From a virus: a stretch of 36,615 bases of DNA. This document shows, one piece after another, positions 14,922 to 23,858 of this stretch. The stretch is taken from positions 1 through 36,615 of the IMG/VR virus record IMGVR_UViG_3300038309_000043. One strand, written 5' to 3'. The first letter of the stretch is position 1. The number at the start of each line of letters is the position of its first letter. The position numbers and the translations under genes were made by a program. The notes beneath the pieces were generated by a model that was not told the origin of the DNA, ran no database searches, and saw only the letters and a list, made by a program, of their open reading frames with translations.

Positions 14922-15769
14922 TATTTACCACCGGCCTGTCCCAATGGGTTAACTATAGTTTCTATCATATCATCGAAGAATCCCTTGTAGCCAAGCCTCC
15001 TATAAAGCTCATCCACAGACTTTTCAAAAGAGATCCCTTTTTCCTCAGCAAATGCTCGTACATCTTTCATGGTTATTTGTTTGCCGTCTGGTGTTTTTGG
15101 TAATTGCACCTTTTCCGCTTGACCAGCACCAGGATTAAATCTATAGAAAGAATCACCATCGGCTATGGCGTTATATTGATTAATTGTTGGCTGTGCTGTT
15201 GCCGGGTCTTTGCCTTTATCGCCAAGCAGGGTAAACTCAGCATCTGCAACGTCTTTTGCAAGCATACGGTCTGGCTTGTTCTCCTTGTCCTTGTCTGATT
15301 TATCCACAGATACTTCCTTCAAACCATATAACTGTATGGCTTTTGCCCCCAACATCCTGGGGTCTTCTCCGGCGGCAATCCCTCGTGCCATGAAATCGCT
15401 TGCTAAACCAACGTTCTTCGGTGAGCCAGATATTTTGGTGCCGCCCAAGTCGAGCGTTGCTGTTTTTCCTGTATCGTCACCCGAATAATCAAGTTTTAAG
15501 CCAAATTCCTTGACCATAGCACTCGCAAGTTTCGGGTCGTTCGGGGCAACATCCATCGCTGTTTTTATGGCATTGAATTTAAGCGTAGCCGATTTAATAC
15601 CGTTGTCGAATTTAAGTTGATCTGCCTCCGCCTTCATCTTGTCTTTTTCTGCATCAAGCGCAGACTTATATTGCTTCAGCTTTGCAAACTCCCTGATCTT
15701 GTCGGAGAAATCGAACTGTTGCGTTGCGCTCTCTCTTGCTCGTTGATGAATACCTAAGTAATCCGGCAT
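14921..15769 (-). CDS. putative DNA ejection protein (P22 gp20 position)
   Basis: The 282-residue, Lys/Asp-rich, largely helical protein contains a coiled segment (LKQYKSALDAEKDKMKAEADQL) at ~31-52, later DKSDKDKENKPDRMLAKDVA. Its location between the gp7-like and gp16-like genes, and the helical soluble character, fit P22 gp20. Sequence identity to gp20 cannot be judged here. TAGGAGAGC precedes the ATG. Confidence 0.55.
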   Translation of the reverse strand: MPDYLGIHQRARESATQQFDFSDKIREFAKLKQYKSALDAEKDKMKAEADQLKFDNGIKSATLKFNAIKTAMDVAPNDPKLASAMVKEFGLKLDYSGDDTGKTATLDLGGTKISGSPKNVGLASDFMARGIAAGEDPRMLGAKAIQLYGLKEVSVDKSDKDKENKPDRMLAKDVADAEFTLLGDKGKDPATAQPTINQYNAIADGDSFYRFNPGAGQAEKVQLPKTPDGKQITMKDVRAFAEEKGISFEKSVDELYRRLGYKGFFDDMIETIVNPLGQAGGK

Positions 15770-15778
15770 TTTGCTCTC

Positions 15779-17023
15779 CTATTTAAAAAGACCCATTGTG
15801 TCGTACATGCCATACGTTAAGGCTGTGTTGCCAAGGCCGGTAAGTCCAGACACAAGCGGGTTCACCTGTCCGGCCTGTGCCGAAGCAAGTGCAGCACCAG
15901 TGTTGCTTTGCAGGTTGCCAATGTTTGACGCAGTATTAGCTCCTATGTTTCCGGTCTGGGCCGCTGAGTTCTGACCAAGGTTAGCAAGAAATTGAGCGTT
16001 GCTGGTTTTGGCGTTGTATGTATCCCATCCGGCGTTGTACTTATCGACACCAGCGGTGTATTCAGCAAGCGCCTGTTGGTACAGTCTGTTGTATGCGTTG
16101 TTAAATTCGTTGCTTGCGTAGTCCTGGCCATACCTGGTTAGGGCTTTTTGGTATCCACCACCACCCAACGTTCCTCTTGCTGAAGCAGACATATCCTGCG
16201 CCCTTATCCCCTCTGCAAGTCGCTCCTGGTAGCCAGGAAGGGTTTTGTATATTTCCGCTACACCCTCAAGCGTGGGAAGGTTTAAGCCCTCTAAATCAGC
16301 CGGTGTCGGCGTAGTAATCGGGTTTGGCGTGAATTGGCTTGGCGTTGCTTGACCGCCCGTTGCACCACCTTGACCGCCAAAACCTTGGACATAGGCATCA
16401 TAAGCCCCTTTTAGCGCATTGTCTCTATCAGAGAACATATTAACATATTCTGTATATGTTTGCGGATTAACCCTTCCTGTTGCGTTTTGTGTTAAGTTAT
16501 TATTCACAACCCACTTCGCATAATCAAGTGGTTCTGTTGGGGGTTGACCAAAAGAAAACTGTGAAATAATATTGTTTGCAGCAGGACTCACCCCCTGCTG
16601 GTCAGTGGTAAAGGGGGAATACTGTTGTGGCCCAACCCCACCAACCCACCACGTGTAATCGTTTGGAACAGACGTAGACGGAAGGTTTACATCACCACCA
16701 TACTGCTTGACCCACTCGTCATATGCGAGAGGTTTACCGGCAGTTGCTGGTAGTGGCATCGTGGTAGACGGAAATCCGGTGGCGCTATACATCGGATTGT
16801 TCGGCTGAAGATCAGCAATGGCCTGATAACCAGCCATGGTGTACGGGTTCAATCTATCTGCCGTCTGATTGTACATATCCATCTGTGTTTGCTGTGCGGC
16901 CTGATTCGCAGCCGCTTGCGTGTTGGCTGCAGAACTAATGGCAGAATTTTGCTGGCTTCCACCGATTAAACCACCAACCGTACTAAGAGCTGCACCGCCA
17001 AGTATAGCACCGCCGATTCCCAT
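15779..17023 (-). CDS. putative DNA transfer/ejection protein (P22 gp7 position)
   Basis: The 414-residue protein opens with a glycine-rich hydrophobic segment (MGIGGAILGGAALSTVGGLIGG) followed by an Ala/Gln/Asn-rich helix (SSAANTQAAANQAAQQTQ). That start is typical of phage DNA-transfer proteins that insert in membranes. The middle is Pro/Thr/Asn-rich and low in charge, and the C-terminus is again Ala/Asn/Gly-rich. It is longer than P22 gp7 (229 aa). AGGAGGAAGAATAATG gives both a ribosome site and TAATG coupling. Confidence 0.65.
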   Translation of the reverse strand: MGIGGAILGGAALSTVGGLIGGSQQNSAISSAANTQAAANQAAQQTQMDMYNQTADRLNPYTMAGYQAIADLQPNNPMYSATGFPSTTMPLPATAGKPLAYDEWVKQYGGDVNLPSTSVPNDYTWWVGGVGPQQYSPFTTDQQGVSPAANNIISQFSFGQPPTEPLDYAKWVVNNNLTQNATGRVNPQTYTEYVNMFSDRDNALKGAYDAYVQGFGGQGGATGGQATPSQFTPNPITTPTPADLEGLNLPTLEGVAEIYKTLPGYQERLAEGIRAQDMSASARGTLGGGGYQKALTRYGQDYASNEFNNAYNRLYQQALAEYTAGVDKYNAGWDTYNAKTSNAQFLANLGQNSAAQTGNIGANTASNIGNLQSNTGAALASAQAGQVNPLVSGLTGLGNTALTYGMYDTMGLFK

Positions 17024-17511
17024 TATTCTTCCTCCTGCTTATGCTTAACGTCTTTCATAAAATCTTGTTTCGTAAGCCCGTATATTGTTTGATCCAGTAG
17101 AGCACCGTCACGCAATAAACTCTTTGTCAAAACACCCTCAACAACAAAACCCATAGACTCCGTGAACCTGCATACGTTTTTAAACGTGCTGGAAACATGG
17201 GCATAAACCTTCATGCAATCAGTGTTGTTAAAAACCCACAACAATGCATCACGTGCAGACTTTTTAGACACAGCACGATCTCTCTTTATTACGTTTGCGT
17301 GTACACTGAAAAGAACACAGCTATCAGCCACAAACACAAATGCGCTTCCTTGCGTTGGCGATAATATTATGGTGTTTGGCTTTATTACTAGTTCGGAACC
17401 AAGTTTATAGCGGAAGGAATCTGGCGTAAAGTCGTCCTTAATAAACGGCCATATTGATTCATGCCCGAACAAAGCGTTAAGCCTTGGTATGTCTTTGGCT
17501 GTGCAAAGCAT
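17023..17511 (-). CDS. P22 gp14-like head assembly protein (DUF2824, GNAT-like)
   Basis: The 162-residue protein has a GNAT-like C-terminal half: an AFVFVADSCVLFSVH strand, DALLWVFNNTDCMKVYAHV, then FTESMGFVVEGVL and a terminal YGLTKQDF, matching DUF2824 as I recall it, the family of P22 gp14. P22 gp14 lies immediately before gp7, as here. I chose the ATG at 17511 because it forms TAATG with the preceding stop; a GTG at 17544 would add 11 residues. Acetyltransferase activity should not be assumed. Confidence 0.7.
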   Translation of the reverse strand: MLCTAKDIPRLNALFGHESIWPFIKDDFTPDSFRYKLGSELVIKPNTIILSPTQGSAFVFVADSCVLFSVHANVIKRDRAVSKKSARDALLWVFNNTDCMKVYAHVSSTFKNVCRFTESMGFVVEGVLTKSLLRDGALLDQTIYGLTKQDFMKDVKHKQEEE

Positions 17512-18431
17512 TATGCCGTCAAAAAATATCCATGTGTTCGCCACGTGAGACTTGAAGCGGACCCGGACGTTATTGTCAGTTTATAATCAAACTGCCTGGA
17601 GGCGTCCAAAAAAATCTCGCAATATTCACCAGACCGAACGTTTTCCAGGGTGCCGGCCTGGTTATCGTTGATAAACAGCTTGTTTATGTCACGCTCACCT
17701 GCCTCGTCGGTAATTGTTATCAAAAGCTGTGTGGTTCCGTTGCCATATGCCACTGCATAACCAAAAATAATCGCAGACGGCGGGGCTGTTGCGGTTCCTG
17801 TCTCTGCAACGCCCGATGTCAATGAGCTGTCGTTGACATCAAGAACCGGACTAGACCACAGCACACGATCCCGGACAACAGTGAACCCACTAATATTACT
17901 GCTACTATCAGTAAAGACAACAAAGTTTCCGCGAACAATACCGTACCAACTGTATGCTGAATCTCTATTGTCCGCTGTTGCAGATGTGTCGAACTGGAAA
18001 TCAATCGTACCGTTAGCCTTTCCAATAGCGTGAGAATAATACATTGTATCAGATGAAAGAGACACACCAGAAGCACGACCACCAGCGTCTGTTCCAGCCG
18101 ACCATGTAGCGTCAATCTGCTTTGTCATAGCCGTAGCAAGATTGAATATTTTATAGCTTGTACCGTTTGTGAGAAGATAGGAACCGGCAGGAAACGTAAT
18201 GTCGTGGTCTGCGTCGGTTGCGTTTGACGGGGCTGGCTTGCTATACATAAGGCTTACAAGCGCAGATGAATCGTTTGTGTTTCCGACTATGGCCCTCCAC
18301 ACCGCCGTAAACCATGCTCTCCATAAAGAGGTGGTAACACTAGCCCCCTGCTCTCCACGGCCACCAGAATCGCTCTGGTTTGGCCTGAGTTGTAATATAT
18401 TTGACTGATTAGGTGGCTGTGCTAATGTCAT
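17511..18431 (-). CDS. tail-tip/virion structural protein (P22 gp26 position)
   Basis: The 306-residue protein is beta-rich with many Ser/Thr/Asp. A short N-terminal region (NILQLRPNQSDSGGRGEQG) leads into TSLWRAWFTAVWRAIVG, then regular strands to the end. It holds the place of the P22 tail-needle gene gp26 between gp10 and gp14 but lacks an obvious long trimeric coiled coil, so it is more likely a different tail-tip, fibre or adaptor protein. Confidence 0.5.
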   Translation of the reverse strand: MTLAQPPNQSNILQLRPNQSDSGGRGEQGASVTTSLWRAWFTAVWRAIVGNTNDSSALVSLMYSKPAPSNATDADHDITFPAGSYLLTNGTSYKIFNLATAMTKQIDATWSAGTDAGGRASGVSLSSDTMYYSHAIGKANGTIDFQFDTSATADNRDSAYSWYGIVRGNFVVFTDSSSNISGFTVVRDRVLWSSPVLDVNDSSLTSGVAETGTATAPPSAIIFGYAVAYGNGTTQLLITITDEAGERDINKLFINDNQAGTLENVRSGEYCEIFLDASRQFDYKLTITSGSASSLTWRTHGYFLTA

Positions 18432-19801
18432 TCTATGTACCCGCCGTAAAGCTGTAATTCATAGATATTGCTGCTTGTGAATTTAAAGATCCTGTTCTTG
18501 CTGCTTCCAAGTCTGTGTGTCCGCAGTTGTGCTCCAACTCCCGTAGATAATCCAAGTGGCATTGATCTTGCAGTAGACCATGTTGTGCCCATGTCATCAG
18601 ACCACGCCACGCTCAGTGTCGGGTTTACCGTGGTTGACCCTACCGCCTCTTTAGCCCACACCTCAAGGCTCCCCATGAACATTGTTTCTCTGTTTGCATC
18701 AAGCACTTGTGTTTGGACTTCCCTGTATTGGGCGGCCTTCGTTCCATCACCAGCCTGCTCGTATGAATACGTATCACTAATAAGACCAACCGAACCGGAG
18801 GCGTTAAGTCCACAAATGTTTTTGATACAAAAAACGGCTGGGTGGTTTGTCGCACCATCTGTCCCGCTCATATATTTTGACCATAAACCTGTTTTTGTGT
18901 TTAGCGCATACGAAAACCCGGATGTTGGAAAAGACATAACATAAAATCGTGCGTTTTCGACAGCCATATACCAACCAATAACATCGGACGTTGTTGCATC
19001 GTCAATAATATTTTCTAGCGCCGGTGATGAAACAATCTCTGTGTCATATCCAACAATCCTTCTCACATCACCAACACTTGACAAAAAATACAATTCGTCA
19101 CCACACACACAGACAGAGCGCCCAGAAGCACAGCCAATATCAAAAACACCTCCTGGTATTCTCTCAAACGGAAAGTCTGGATTTCCTGTGTTTTCATAAA
19201 CTTCGTATGATTCGTTTCCGAAAACAAACAAGTTTCTGTGGAACGAAACAATATTTTCTATAACATCTGGTTTATACTCAGCGTCTTCAAAATCAAGTGC
19301 GCTCCAAGATGTAGGGTCATTTAGTGCGGAAATGTAAAAGGCGTTGTATTTTGGCGCTGTGGTTGTTACTGGTGCATTAACAACAGCAATAAAATATCCA
19401 TCCTGATAAGCAACCGGCCCAACATTACCACCTAAAAAACTAGACAAATCAACACTACCACTCGCACCACCAACGGAATAATAGTAAACATAGTCATTAT
19501 ATTGTGTCGCAATTACATAATCATTACCAGCAGCCATAAACGCCAAAGATGTGCTTGATGCCGTAAAAGAAGAAACAGCAGAAGTTAGTGTGCCGCTAAC
19601 ATAACGGTATAAATCGTCATTGATTAAAAAAAAGTAAAAATTTTGAAGCTGTGTGGCACACCTAACAGTACCCGTACCCTCTGAATCTTTTATTGAATAC
19701 CCTGGAAGATTGCGCATGCCTGGCTTACCGTTACCCGTGTCTGCGTCCCAATACATATTTACGGGTATTGCTGCTGGTTGCGTAAAATCTAACGGTATCA
19801 T
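18428..19801 (-). CDS. P22 gp10-like packaged DNA stabilisation/tail hub protein
   Basis: The 457-residue, strand-rich protein is close in size to P22 gp10 (472 aa). Recognisable segments include the RNLPGYSIKDSEGTGTVR N-terminal region, NDPTSWSALDFEDAEYKPD, NIVSFHRNLFVFGNESYEVYENTG and RIPGGVFDIGCASGRSV, which I associate with the Phage_stabilise family. Gp10 forms the hexameric tail hub below the gp4 ring and helps retain packaged DNA. It overlaps both neighbours by 4 bases. Confidence 0.82.
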   Translation of the reverse strand: MIPLDFTQPAAIPVNMYWDADTGNGKPGMRNLPGYSIKDSEGTGTVRCATQLQNFYFFLINDDLYRYVSGTLTSAVSSFTASSTSLAFMAAGNDYVIATQYNDYVYYYSVGGASGSVDLSSFLGGNVGPVAYQDGYFIAVVNAPVTTTAPKYNAFYISALNDPTSWSALDFEDAEYKPDVIENIVSFHRNLFVFGNESYEVYENTGNPDFPFERIPGGVFDIGCASGRSVCVCGDELYFLSSVGDVRRIVGYDTEIVSSPALENIIDDATTSDVIGWYMAVENARFYVMSFPTSGFSYALNTKTGLWSKYMSGTDGATNHPAVFCIKNICGLNASGSVGLISDTYSYEQAGDGTKAAQYREVQTQVLDANRETMFMGSLEVWAKEAVGSTTVNPTLSVAWSDDMGTTWSTARSMPLGLSTGVGAQLRTHRLGSSKNRIFKFTSSNIYELQLYGGYIE

Positions 19802-20724
19802 GCTGGCCTCATAAATACAGGTGCATAGCTCTTGTCGAATTTTCGTAGTGCAGAAAAAGACTCAGCGGCTATTGATGTCACAATCTGTGATGGTGTGGCC
19901 TTAAACTTTGGGGCCACGAACATGGCAAGGTTGTATGTAATCGGTACGAACCATTCCTGTGGGAAATCAGGGGTTACGTCTGAGCTATCAAAATCGTCAA
20001 ATTGTACTTTGGCTGTCATAACCAGCCAGTTCTTTACATCTCCGCAAGCATCAGACACATAGAGTTTACCGTTGGCAAGCAGGGGTTCGTAGAATACTCG
20101 ATACGCCTCGCCAGTGGTCGTCTTGTCGGGAAGCTCGAAATAGTCTTTCCTTGTCACCAAGTCCAATGGTATCTCTGAATCGCCATCGCCATAGTGCAGT
20201 CTTGGGTTACTTATAGACAGCGGACGGGCTGTTTTGGTGGTGTAGGTATAGACATGGTTGTCTACCGCCACAGAGTCCGTCAGAGCGTCATCCAGGGCTA
20301 TTGTGTATGAAGAGGGTGTACCGTCTATGGTTGTCCATTGCAGGGTGCCATCATCAAGCTCAATGCCGATGTAGTCTCCGTCCGTAATTCCCGTAATTGA
20401 ATCCACAACAATAGAGGTCGCCGCTGCTGCCGCCGCAGTCTTGATCTCGGTTTTAACGTATGAAGATGTGGCGTGATCCCCTGTCAAGCCAATGTCGTAT
20501 TCATAACCACCGTAGGACTGGAACACGGCAATCTCTTGATACTTCCACAGGCCAACCCCGATAGATGCCCAAAACTTCGTCATGTTTTCAAGGGTCACGG
20601 CGCATGTGGTGTAGTCGGCTGTTGCGATTGTCTCACCAGCGGCGTACACACCAAGAAGCTCAAGCGCCTCTGCAATGATCGTGTCCCTGGTCATGCTTAC
20701 ATCTGTGCTTCCAGATAGTGTCAT
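19798..20724 (-). CDS. P22 gp4-like head completion / tail accessory factor
   Basis: The N-terminus has the DTIIAEALELLGV helix and a later TLENMTKFWASIGVGLW segment characteristic of gp4/TTPA-type adaptors that sit under the portal. A ~100-residue beta insertion (TAAAAAATSIVVDSITGI to DNHVYTYTT) precedes the conserved RPLSISNPRLHYGDGDSEIPL and VTRKDYFELPDK region. At 308 residues it is longer than P22 gp4 (166), which the insertion explains. It directly precedes the gp10-like gene, as in P22. Confidence 0.75.
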   Translation of the reverse strand: MTLSGSTDVSMTRDTIIAEALELLGVYAAGETIATADYTTCAVTLENMTKFWASIGVGLWKYQEIAVFQSYGGYEYDIGLTGDHATSSYVKTEIKTAAAAAATSIVVDSITGITDGDYIGIELDDGTLQWTTIDGTPSSYTIALDDALTDSVAVDNHVYTYTTKTARPLSISNPRLHYGDGDSEIPLDLVTRKDYFELPDKTTTGEAYRVFYEPLLANGKLYVSDACGDVKNWLVMTAKVQFDDFDSSDVTPDFPQEWFVPITYNLAMFVAPKFKATPSQIVTSIAAESFSALRKFDKSYAPVFMRPA

Positions 20725-20727
20725 AGC

Positions 20728-21156
20728 TTACCTATTCTCTGGTTGTCCCGGCCCAAAAACCTTTTTCCGGCCACGGTCGTCAATGTCCCAGTCCTCTTTT
20801 CGCCAGCCGTGTTTATTAATCTCTTTCGGATGGTTGATCTTAAACCCTGCCGATACGTCTACCCATTGGCCGCTTATGAAACTGTCCTTTGAGGATGTCT
20901 TGTAAATGTTGTATGTATCGCCGTTGTCCCAAGTCACACCACTTACAGTAACCGTATCTTCCGTTGCCGCCGTGACGGTTCCGTTTGTTCCAAGTGTTTC
21001 GTTCTCTGCGTATAGCTCAAGGTCAGGATCAACACCTAATGACCTGAAATTCTTTCCCCTATCGAACAGCACAGTTGCAGAGTCAGCACCCTTGTGTGTG
21101 CCTGTGCTTAACGCTTCACTGTCGTAATGGAGCTCTTTTGCGGCTACTTTAGGCAT
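20728..21156 (-). CDS. putative head/tail-joining region protein (142 aa)
   Basis: Not recognised as a named family. The small beta-rich core (GTVTAATEDTVTVSGVTWDNGDTYNIYK) looks like a KOW/OB-type or Ig-like fold, and the tail is charged (KEINKHGWRKEDWDIDDRGRKK). It starts just downstream of a terminator and has no strong ribosome site, so it may be expressed at lower level than the coat genes. Confidence 0.5.
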   Translation of the reverse strand: MPKVAAKELHYDSEALSTGTHKGADSATVLFDRGKNFRSLGVDPDLELYAENETLGTNGTVTAATEDTVTVSGVTWDNGDTYNIYKTSSKDSFISGQWVDVSAGFKINHPKEINKHGWRKEDWDIDDRGRKKVFGPGQPENR

Positions 21157-21166
21157 GTCCGGCCTT

Positions 21167-21192
21167 AAAAAATGGGGGGATTTTCACCCCCC
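21167..21192 (-). terminator. terminator after the beta-helix virion gene
   Basis: Read on the minus strand: GGGGGG, loop TGAAAAT, CCCCCC, then ATTTTTT. The hairpin lies 7 bases after the stop at 21199. Confidence 0.85.
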
Positions 21193-21198
21193 TGGTTG

Positions 21199-22176
21199 TT
21201 AAGCAGCAATTTCTTCAGAAACACCGTCAGTGGTCTGTGCAGTTCCGCTCGAAACGTAAATGTTCAGATTTGCACCAGCAATGGCCGTGATGTTCACACC
21301 TGCTGGGTTAATCAGCATAACATCTCCTTGCGTCTGAGCAGCGGCAAAGTTCACAGCGTCCGCAACGGTTCCTGCGGCAAGAACACAGTTCCAGAAAATA
21401 CAGTTCTTGAAAACAAGGGATCGCTCTACGTCTGTTGCACCAGTACCATAAACATGGCAGACATCGGCATGAGCAGCCTTAGTCAGAAACCGGCAGTCTT
21501 CAAACCAACCATCCCGGCAAACCTTACCAGTAACCTGCTCTCTGGCAAGCATTACACACGGACATTCTTTACCGCTTGCGCCCCTTGTATTCACAAGAGA
21601 ACCAAACGTACAACCGTAGAACTGAGAACTATCACCGTTCATCAACACTTCGGCTGTCAGGTCTGTGGTCAAAAGGGCCGACTTGTAAAACTCACAGTTC
21701 ATATACCGTGTATATTCACCGGCTTCGGCAACCGTGTAAAGATTTGTTGCCAGGGTGTTGCTGTTGGAAAACTTGATGCCAGTGAACGTATTCCGTACAC
21801 CAGTATTCAACAGCGTGGCAATGTCTGTTGCAGCAGTTGTTACACCAAGGGTCACTCTCGCACCAGCGCCGTAACCCGCACCAGGCGGGGGGCCGTTCAA
21901 GCCGAACGTATGAACCCGGTTCTTGCTCAGGGTAATCATTTCGGTTTCGACAATCTCAGAATCGCCGTCAATGAACACAAAGTCGTTGTTGTTGGAAGTA
22001 CAAAGTGCATACGCCCGACTCAGTTTCTTGAGTGCGGTAGCAGGAGTTTTGCCATCGTTGTCATCGCTACCGTTTCGGTAATCAACAAAATACACGTTAC
22101 CGAAAGTGGGCGGCACGCCACCGAAAACAGGTATTCCGAAACTCGAAACACCGTTGGGAAAACTTGTCCAAGTCAT
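21199..22176 (-). CDS. beta-helix (pectate-lyase-like) virion protein next to coat gene
   Basis: The 325-residue protein has an N-terminal VYFVDYRNGSDDNDGKTPATAL motif followed by turns typical of right-handed parallel beta-helices (NTFTGIKFSNSN, YMNCEFYKS, FYGCTFGSL, FEDCRFLTKA, FKNCIFWNC). Such repeats form trimeric spikes or decoration proteins, sometimes polysaccharide-degrading. Its place directly after the coat gene, with its own terminator and a strong ribosome site (AAAGGAGAG), suggests high expression and a head-decoration role rather than a tailspike. No catalytic residues can be assigned. Confidence 0.65.
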   Translation of the reverse strand: MTWTSFPNGVSSFGIPVFGGVPPTFGNVYFVDYRNGSDDNDGKTPATALKKLSRAYALCTSNNNDFVFIDGDSEIVETEMITLSKNRVHTFGLNGPPPGAGYGAGARVTLGVTTAATDIATLLNTGVRNTFTGIKFSNSNTLATNLYTVAEAGEYTRYMNCEFYKSALLTTDLTAEVLMNGDSSQFYGCTFGSLVNTRGASGKECPCVMLAREQVTGKVCRDGWFEDCRFLTKAAHADVCHVYGTGATDVERSLVFKNCIFWNCVLAAGTVADAVNFAAAQTQGDVMLINPAGVNITAIAGANLNIYVSSGTAQTTDGVSEEIAA

Positions 22177-22252
22177 TTTACTCTCCTTTCTTGGAACACC
22201 CTATCTGCTTCAATAGGCTGCCCGGTGGACTCACACCACCGCTTACCCGTTT

Positions 22253-22279
22253 TAAAATAGGGGGGATTTTACTCCCCCC
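22253..22279 (-). terminator. terminator after the coat protein gene
   Basis: On the minus strand GGGGGG (22279-22274) pairs with CCCCCC (22265-22260) across AGTAAAAT, followed by TATTTTAAAA. A second GGTGG/CCACC hairpin lies at about 22224-22240. Both lie between the coat and beta-helix genes. Confidence 0.8.
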
Positions 22280-22286
22280 TTAATTA

Positions 22287-23210
22287 TCAAGCTGGTATGA
22301 CAAAATAGAAATTGCCTTCATCGGCGATCTCAGCGCTACACCTCTGGTCAACCTTAACCTTAATGTCGCCAGTCATGAAGTCCTTGTCTCTGGCGAAACG
22401 GGTTTTGCGGTTCCAGAAGAAAACAATACCCCTGCCCTCGGTCTGAAGAATCCAGCTATCAGCATCGGTCATGTGACGCCATACTTTGAGCTGAATGTTC
22501 CGGCCAGAAGCGGCATAGGCAGAAATAGCACGGTTGCCAGTGTCGGGGCGGTCGGTAGACTTCAGGATTTCGGTGGCCTTCTGCTCATACTGAGGAGGCA
22601 CCCACAGGTTCTTAACCTTCTTCATAATCCTATGCTGACGATGATTGTACTGGTTCTCTGCGGCAATCAGGTTCGCCCAGAAGGTCGTGTAGGTCAGGTC
22701 AGAGTTGGTGGCGTAGTTCGAGTAGGTCGAGCCGTCCAACCGGGGATGATCTGTCGCAGCAAAAGCCTTGCTGAATCGCGTGGTGTGATAGGTCGTGGCT
22801 GTAGCGTTGTTGAAGAACTTCGCCATGTCGGTTTCAATGGTCTCTTCAGCGGCCGCGCCAAGGTCGTAGAACAGTTCCTTCAAAGAACCCTCACTACCAC
22901 CAGAAAGTTCGTACAGGTTATCATCAATGGCCTCTTCGGTGATCTGAACAGCCAGCGCCTTTACCTGATGAACCCAGCTCTGTTTCGGGCCAGCAATCTG
23001 TGTGTCAAAAGTTACCGGCGCACCTTCACCCTTAACACGAAGGGTGTCTAGTCCAGATCGGATAACATCTTCTTCCTTGGCCTTCTTGGACGTCTTAACC
23101 GTTACAAGTTCCGGCCACATGGACTGCGTCCGTTTGTTCTCGTAGCTGTCAATAGCAAGCATAAACAGGCCAGGAACATATTCATTGTTGAATCTTGATC
23201 GTGTATACAT
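22287..23210 (-). CDS. major capsid (coat) protein
   Basis: The 307-residue protein matches the pattern of phage coat proteins with an HK97-type fold: RFNNEYVPGLFMLAIDSYEN at the N-terminus, QSWVHQVKALAVQITEEAIDDNLYE (long spine-helix region, ~77-101), LGAAAEETIETDMAKFFNNA, and DADSWILQTEGRGIVFFWNRK near the C-terminus. It has a strong ribosome site (AAAGGAGATAATC) and is followed by a terminator, as expected for the most abundant virion protein. It sits in the P22 coat position after scaffold-type genes. Confidence 0.8.
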   Translation of the reverse strand: MYTRSRFNNEYVPGLFMLAIDSYENKRTQSMWPELVTVKTSKKAKEEDVIRSGLDTLRVKGEGAPVTFDTQIAGPKQSWVHQVKALAVQITEEAIDDNLYELSGGSEGSLKELFYDLGAAAEETIETDMAKFFNNATATTYHTTRFSKAFAATDHPRLDGSTYSNYATNSDLTYTTFWANLIAAENQYNHRQHRIMKKVKNLWVPPQYEQKATEILKSTDRPDTGNRAISAYAASGRNIQLKVWRHMTDADSWILQTEGRGIVFFWNRKTRFARDKDFMTGDIKVKVDQRCSAEIADEGNFYFVIPA

Positions 23211-23228
23211 TGATTATCTCCTTTCCTG

Positions 23229-23843
23229 TTATGCGCCGGCCTTGGTGGCACCGTAGAAATGCTCGTTGGCTACAACAATCCAGCGGGCGTAGTGGTTGGT
23301 GTCGTCAGCCGGGGTGTCATCCTCGTGGGGCTTAATAAGGCGGAACTGAAGGGCTTCAGTGTTGGCAGCACTATCAGAATCAAGCTCCATAGTGCCAACA
23401 CCAGTGTTGGTGTTGCCAGCGCAAAGAGTGGCGGCAATCAGATCAATGTTGAATCCGATTTCAGACACATCAATAGCGTTGGTTTCGCCATCTTCCTGTG
23501 CAATAAACATCTGCTGGGGGTGATCGGCCACAAGAACATATCCCGCAATCGTACCATTACCAGCTTCTGCGGCAGCGATATAAGATGCGGGGTTCATTTT
23601 TTCGTCAAAAACGGCAAGAACCGTACCAAGAATCTGAGCGTCACCGTCAGGCACACTCCCATCCTCGATAGCGGCCAGATAGCCGATGGGGGTACTTACC
23701 CCTGTCCCACCGTGAACCACAATGTCAAAGTGGTTTACGTTAATTGTCGGTGCAGTGATAACAGCGTACAGGTTGGCCCGAAGAACCTCACCGTAGGGCT
23801 TAAACCCAAACGCAGCATCGACCGAAGAAAAATCTCTACCCAT
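23229..23843 (-). CDS. putative capsid decoration/head protein (204 aa)
   Basis: The acidic, beta-rich, Ala/Gly/Asp-rich protein has no cysteine cluster (NHFDIVVHGGTGVSTPIGYL, GYVLVADHPQQMFIAQEDGE). Its position between scaffold-region genes and coat and its composition resemble phage head decoration proteins or capsid cofactors. AAGGAGACTCGACA precedes the ATG. Family not recognised. Confidence 0.5.
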   Translation of the reverse strand: MGRDFSSVDAAFGFKPYGEVLRANLYAVITAPTINVNHFDIVVHGGTGVSTPIGYLAAIEDGSVPDGDAQILGTVLAVFDEKMNPASYIAAAEAGNGTIAGYVLVADHPQQMFIAQEDGETNAIDVSEIGFNIDLIAATLCAGNTNTGVGTMELDSDSAANTEALQFRLIKPHEDDTPADDTNHYARWIVVANEHFYGATKAGA

Positions 23844-23858
23844 TGTCGAGTCTCCTTA

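Noticed and set aside
11667-14952. Several plus-strand open frames of 60-150 codons opposite the large ejection gene
   Set aside because: They lie wholly opposite a strongly supported 1084-codon gene, lack ribosome sites and show no recognisable domains.
17023-17511. Calling this gene a functional N-acetyltransferase
   Set aside because: The GNAT-like fold is shared by P22 gp14, a head assembly protein; context favours the structural role.
21172-22260. A 362-codon plus-strand frame opposite the beta-helix gene
   Set aside because: The minus-strand gene has family motifs, a ribosome site and a terminator; the opposite frame is Cys/Arg-rich with no coding character and no ribosome site.
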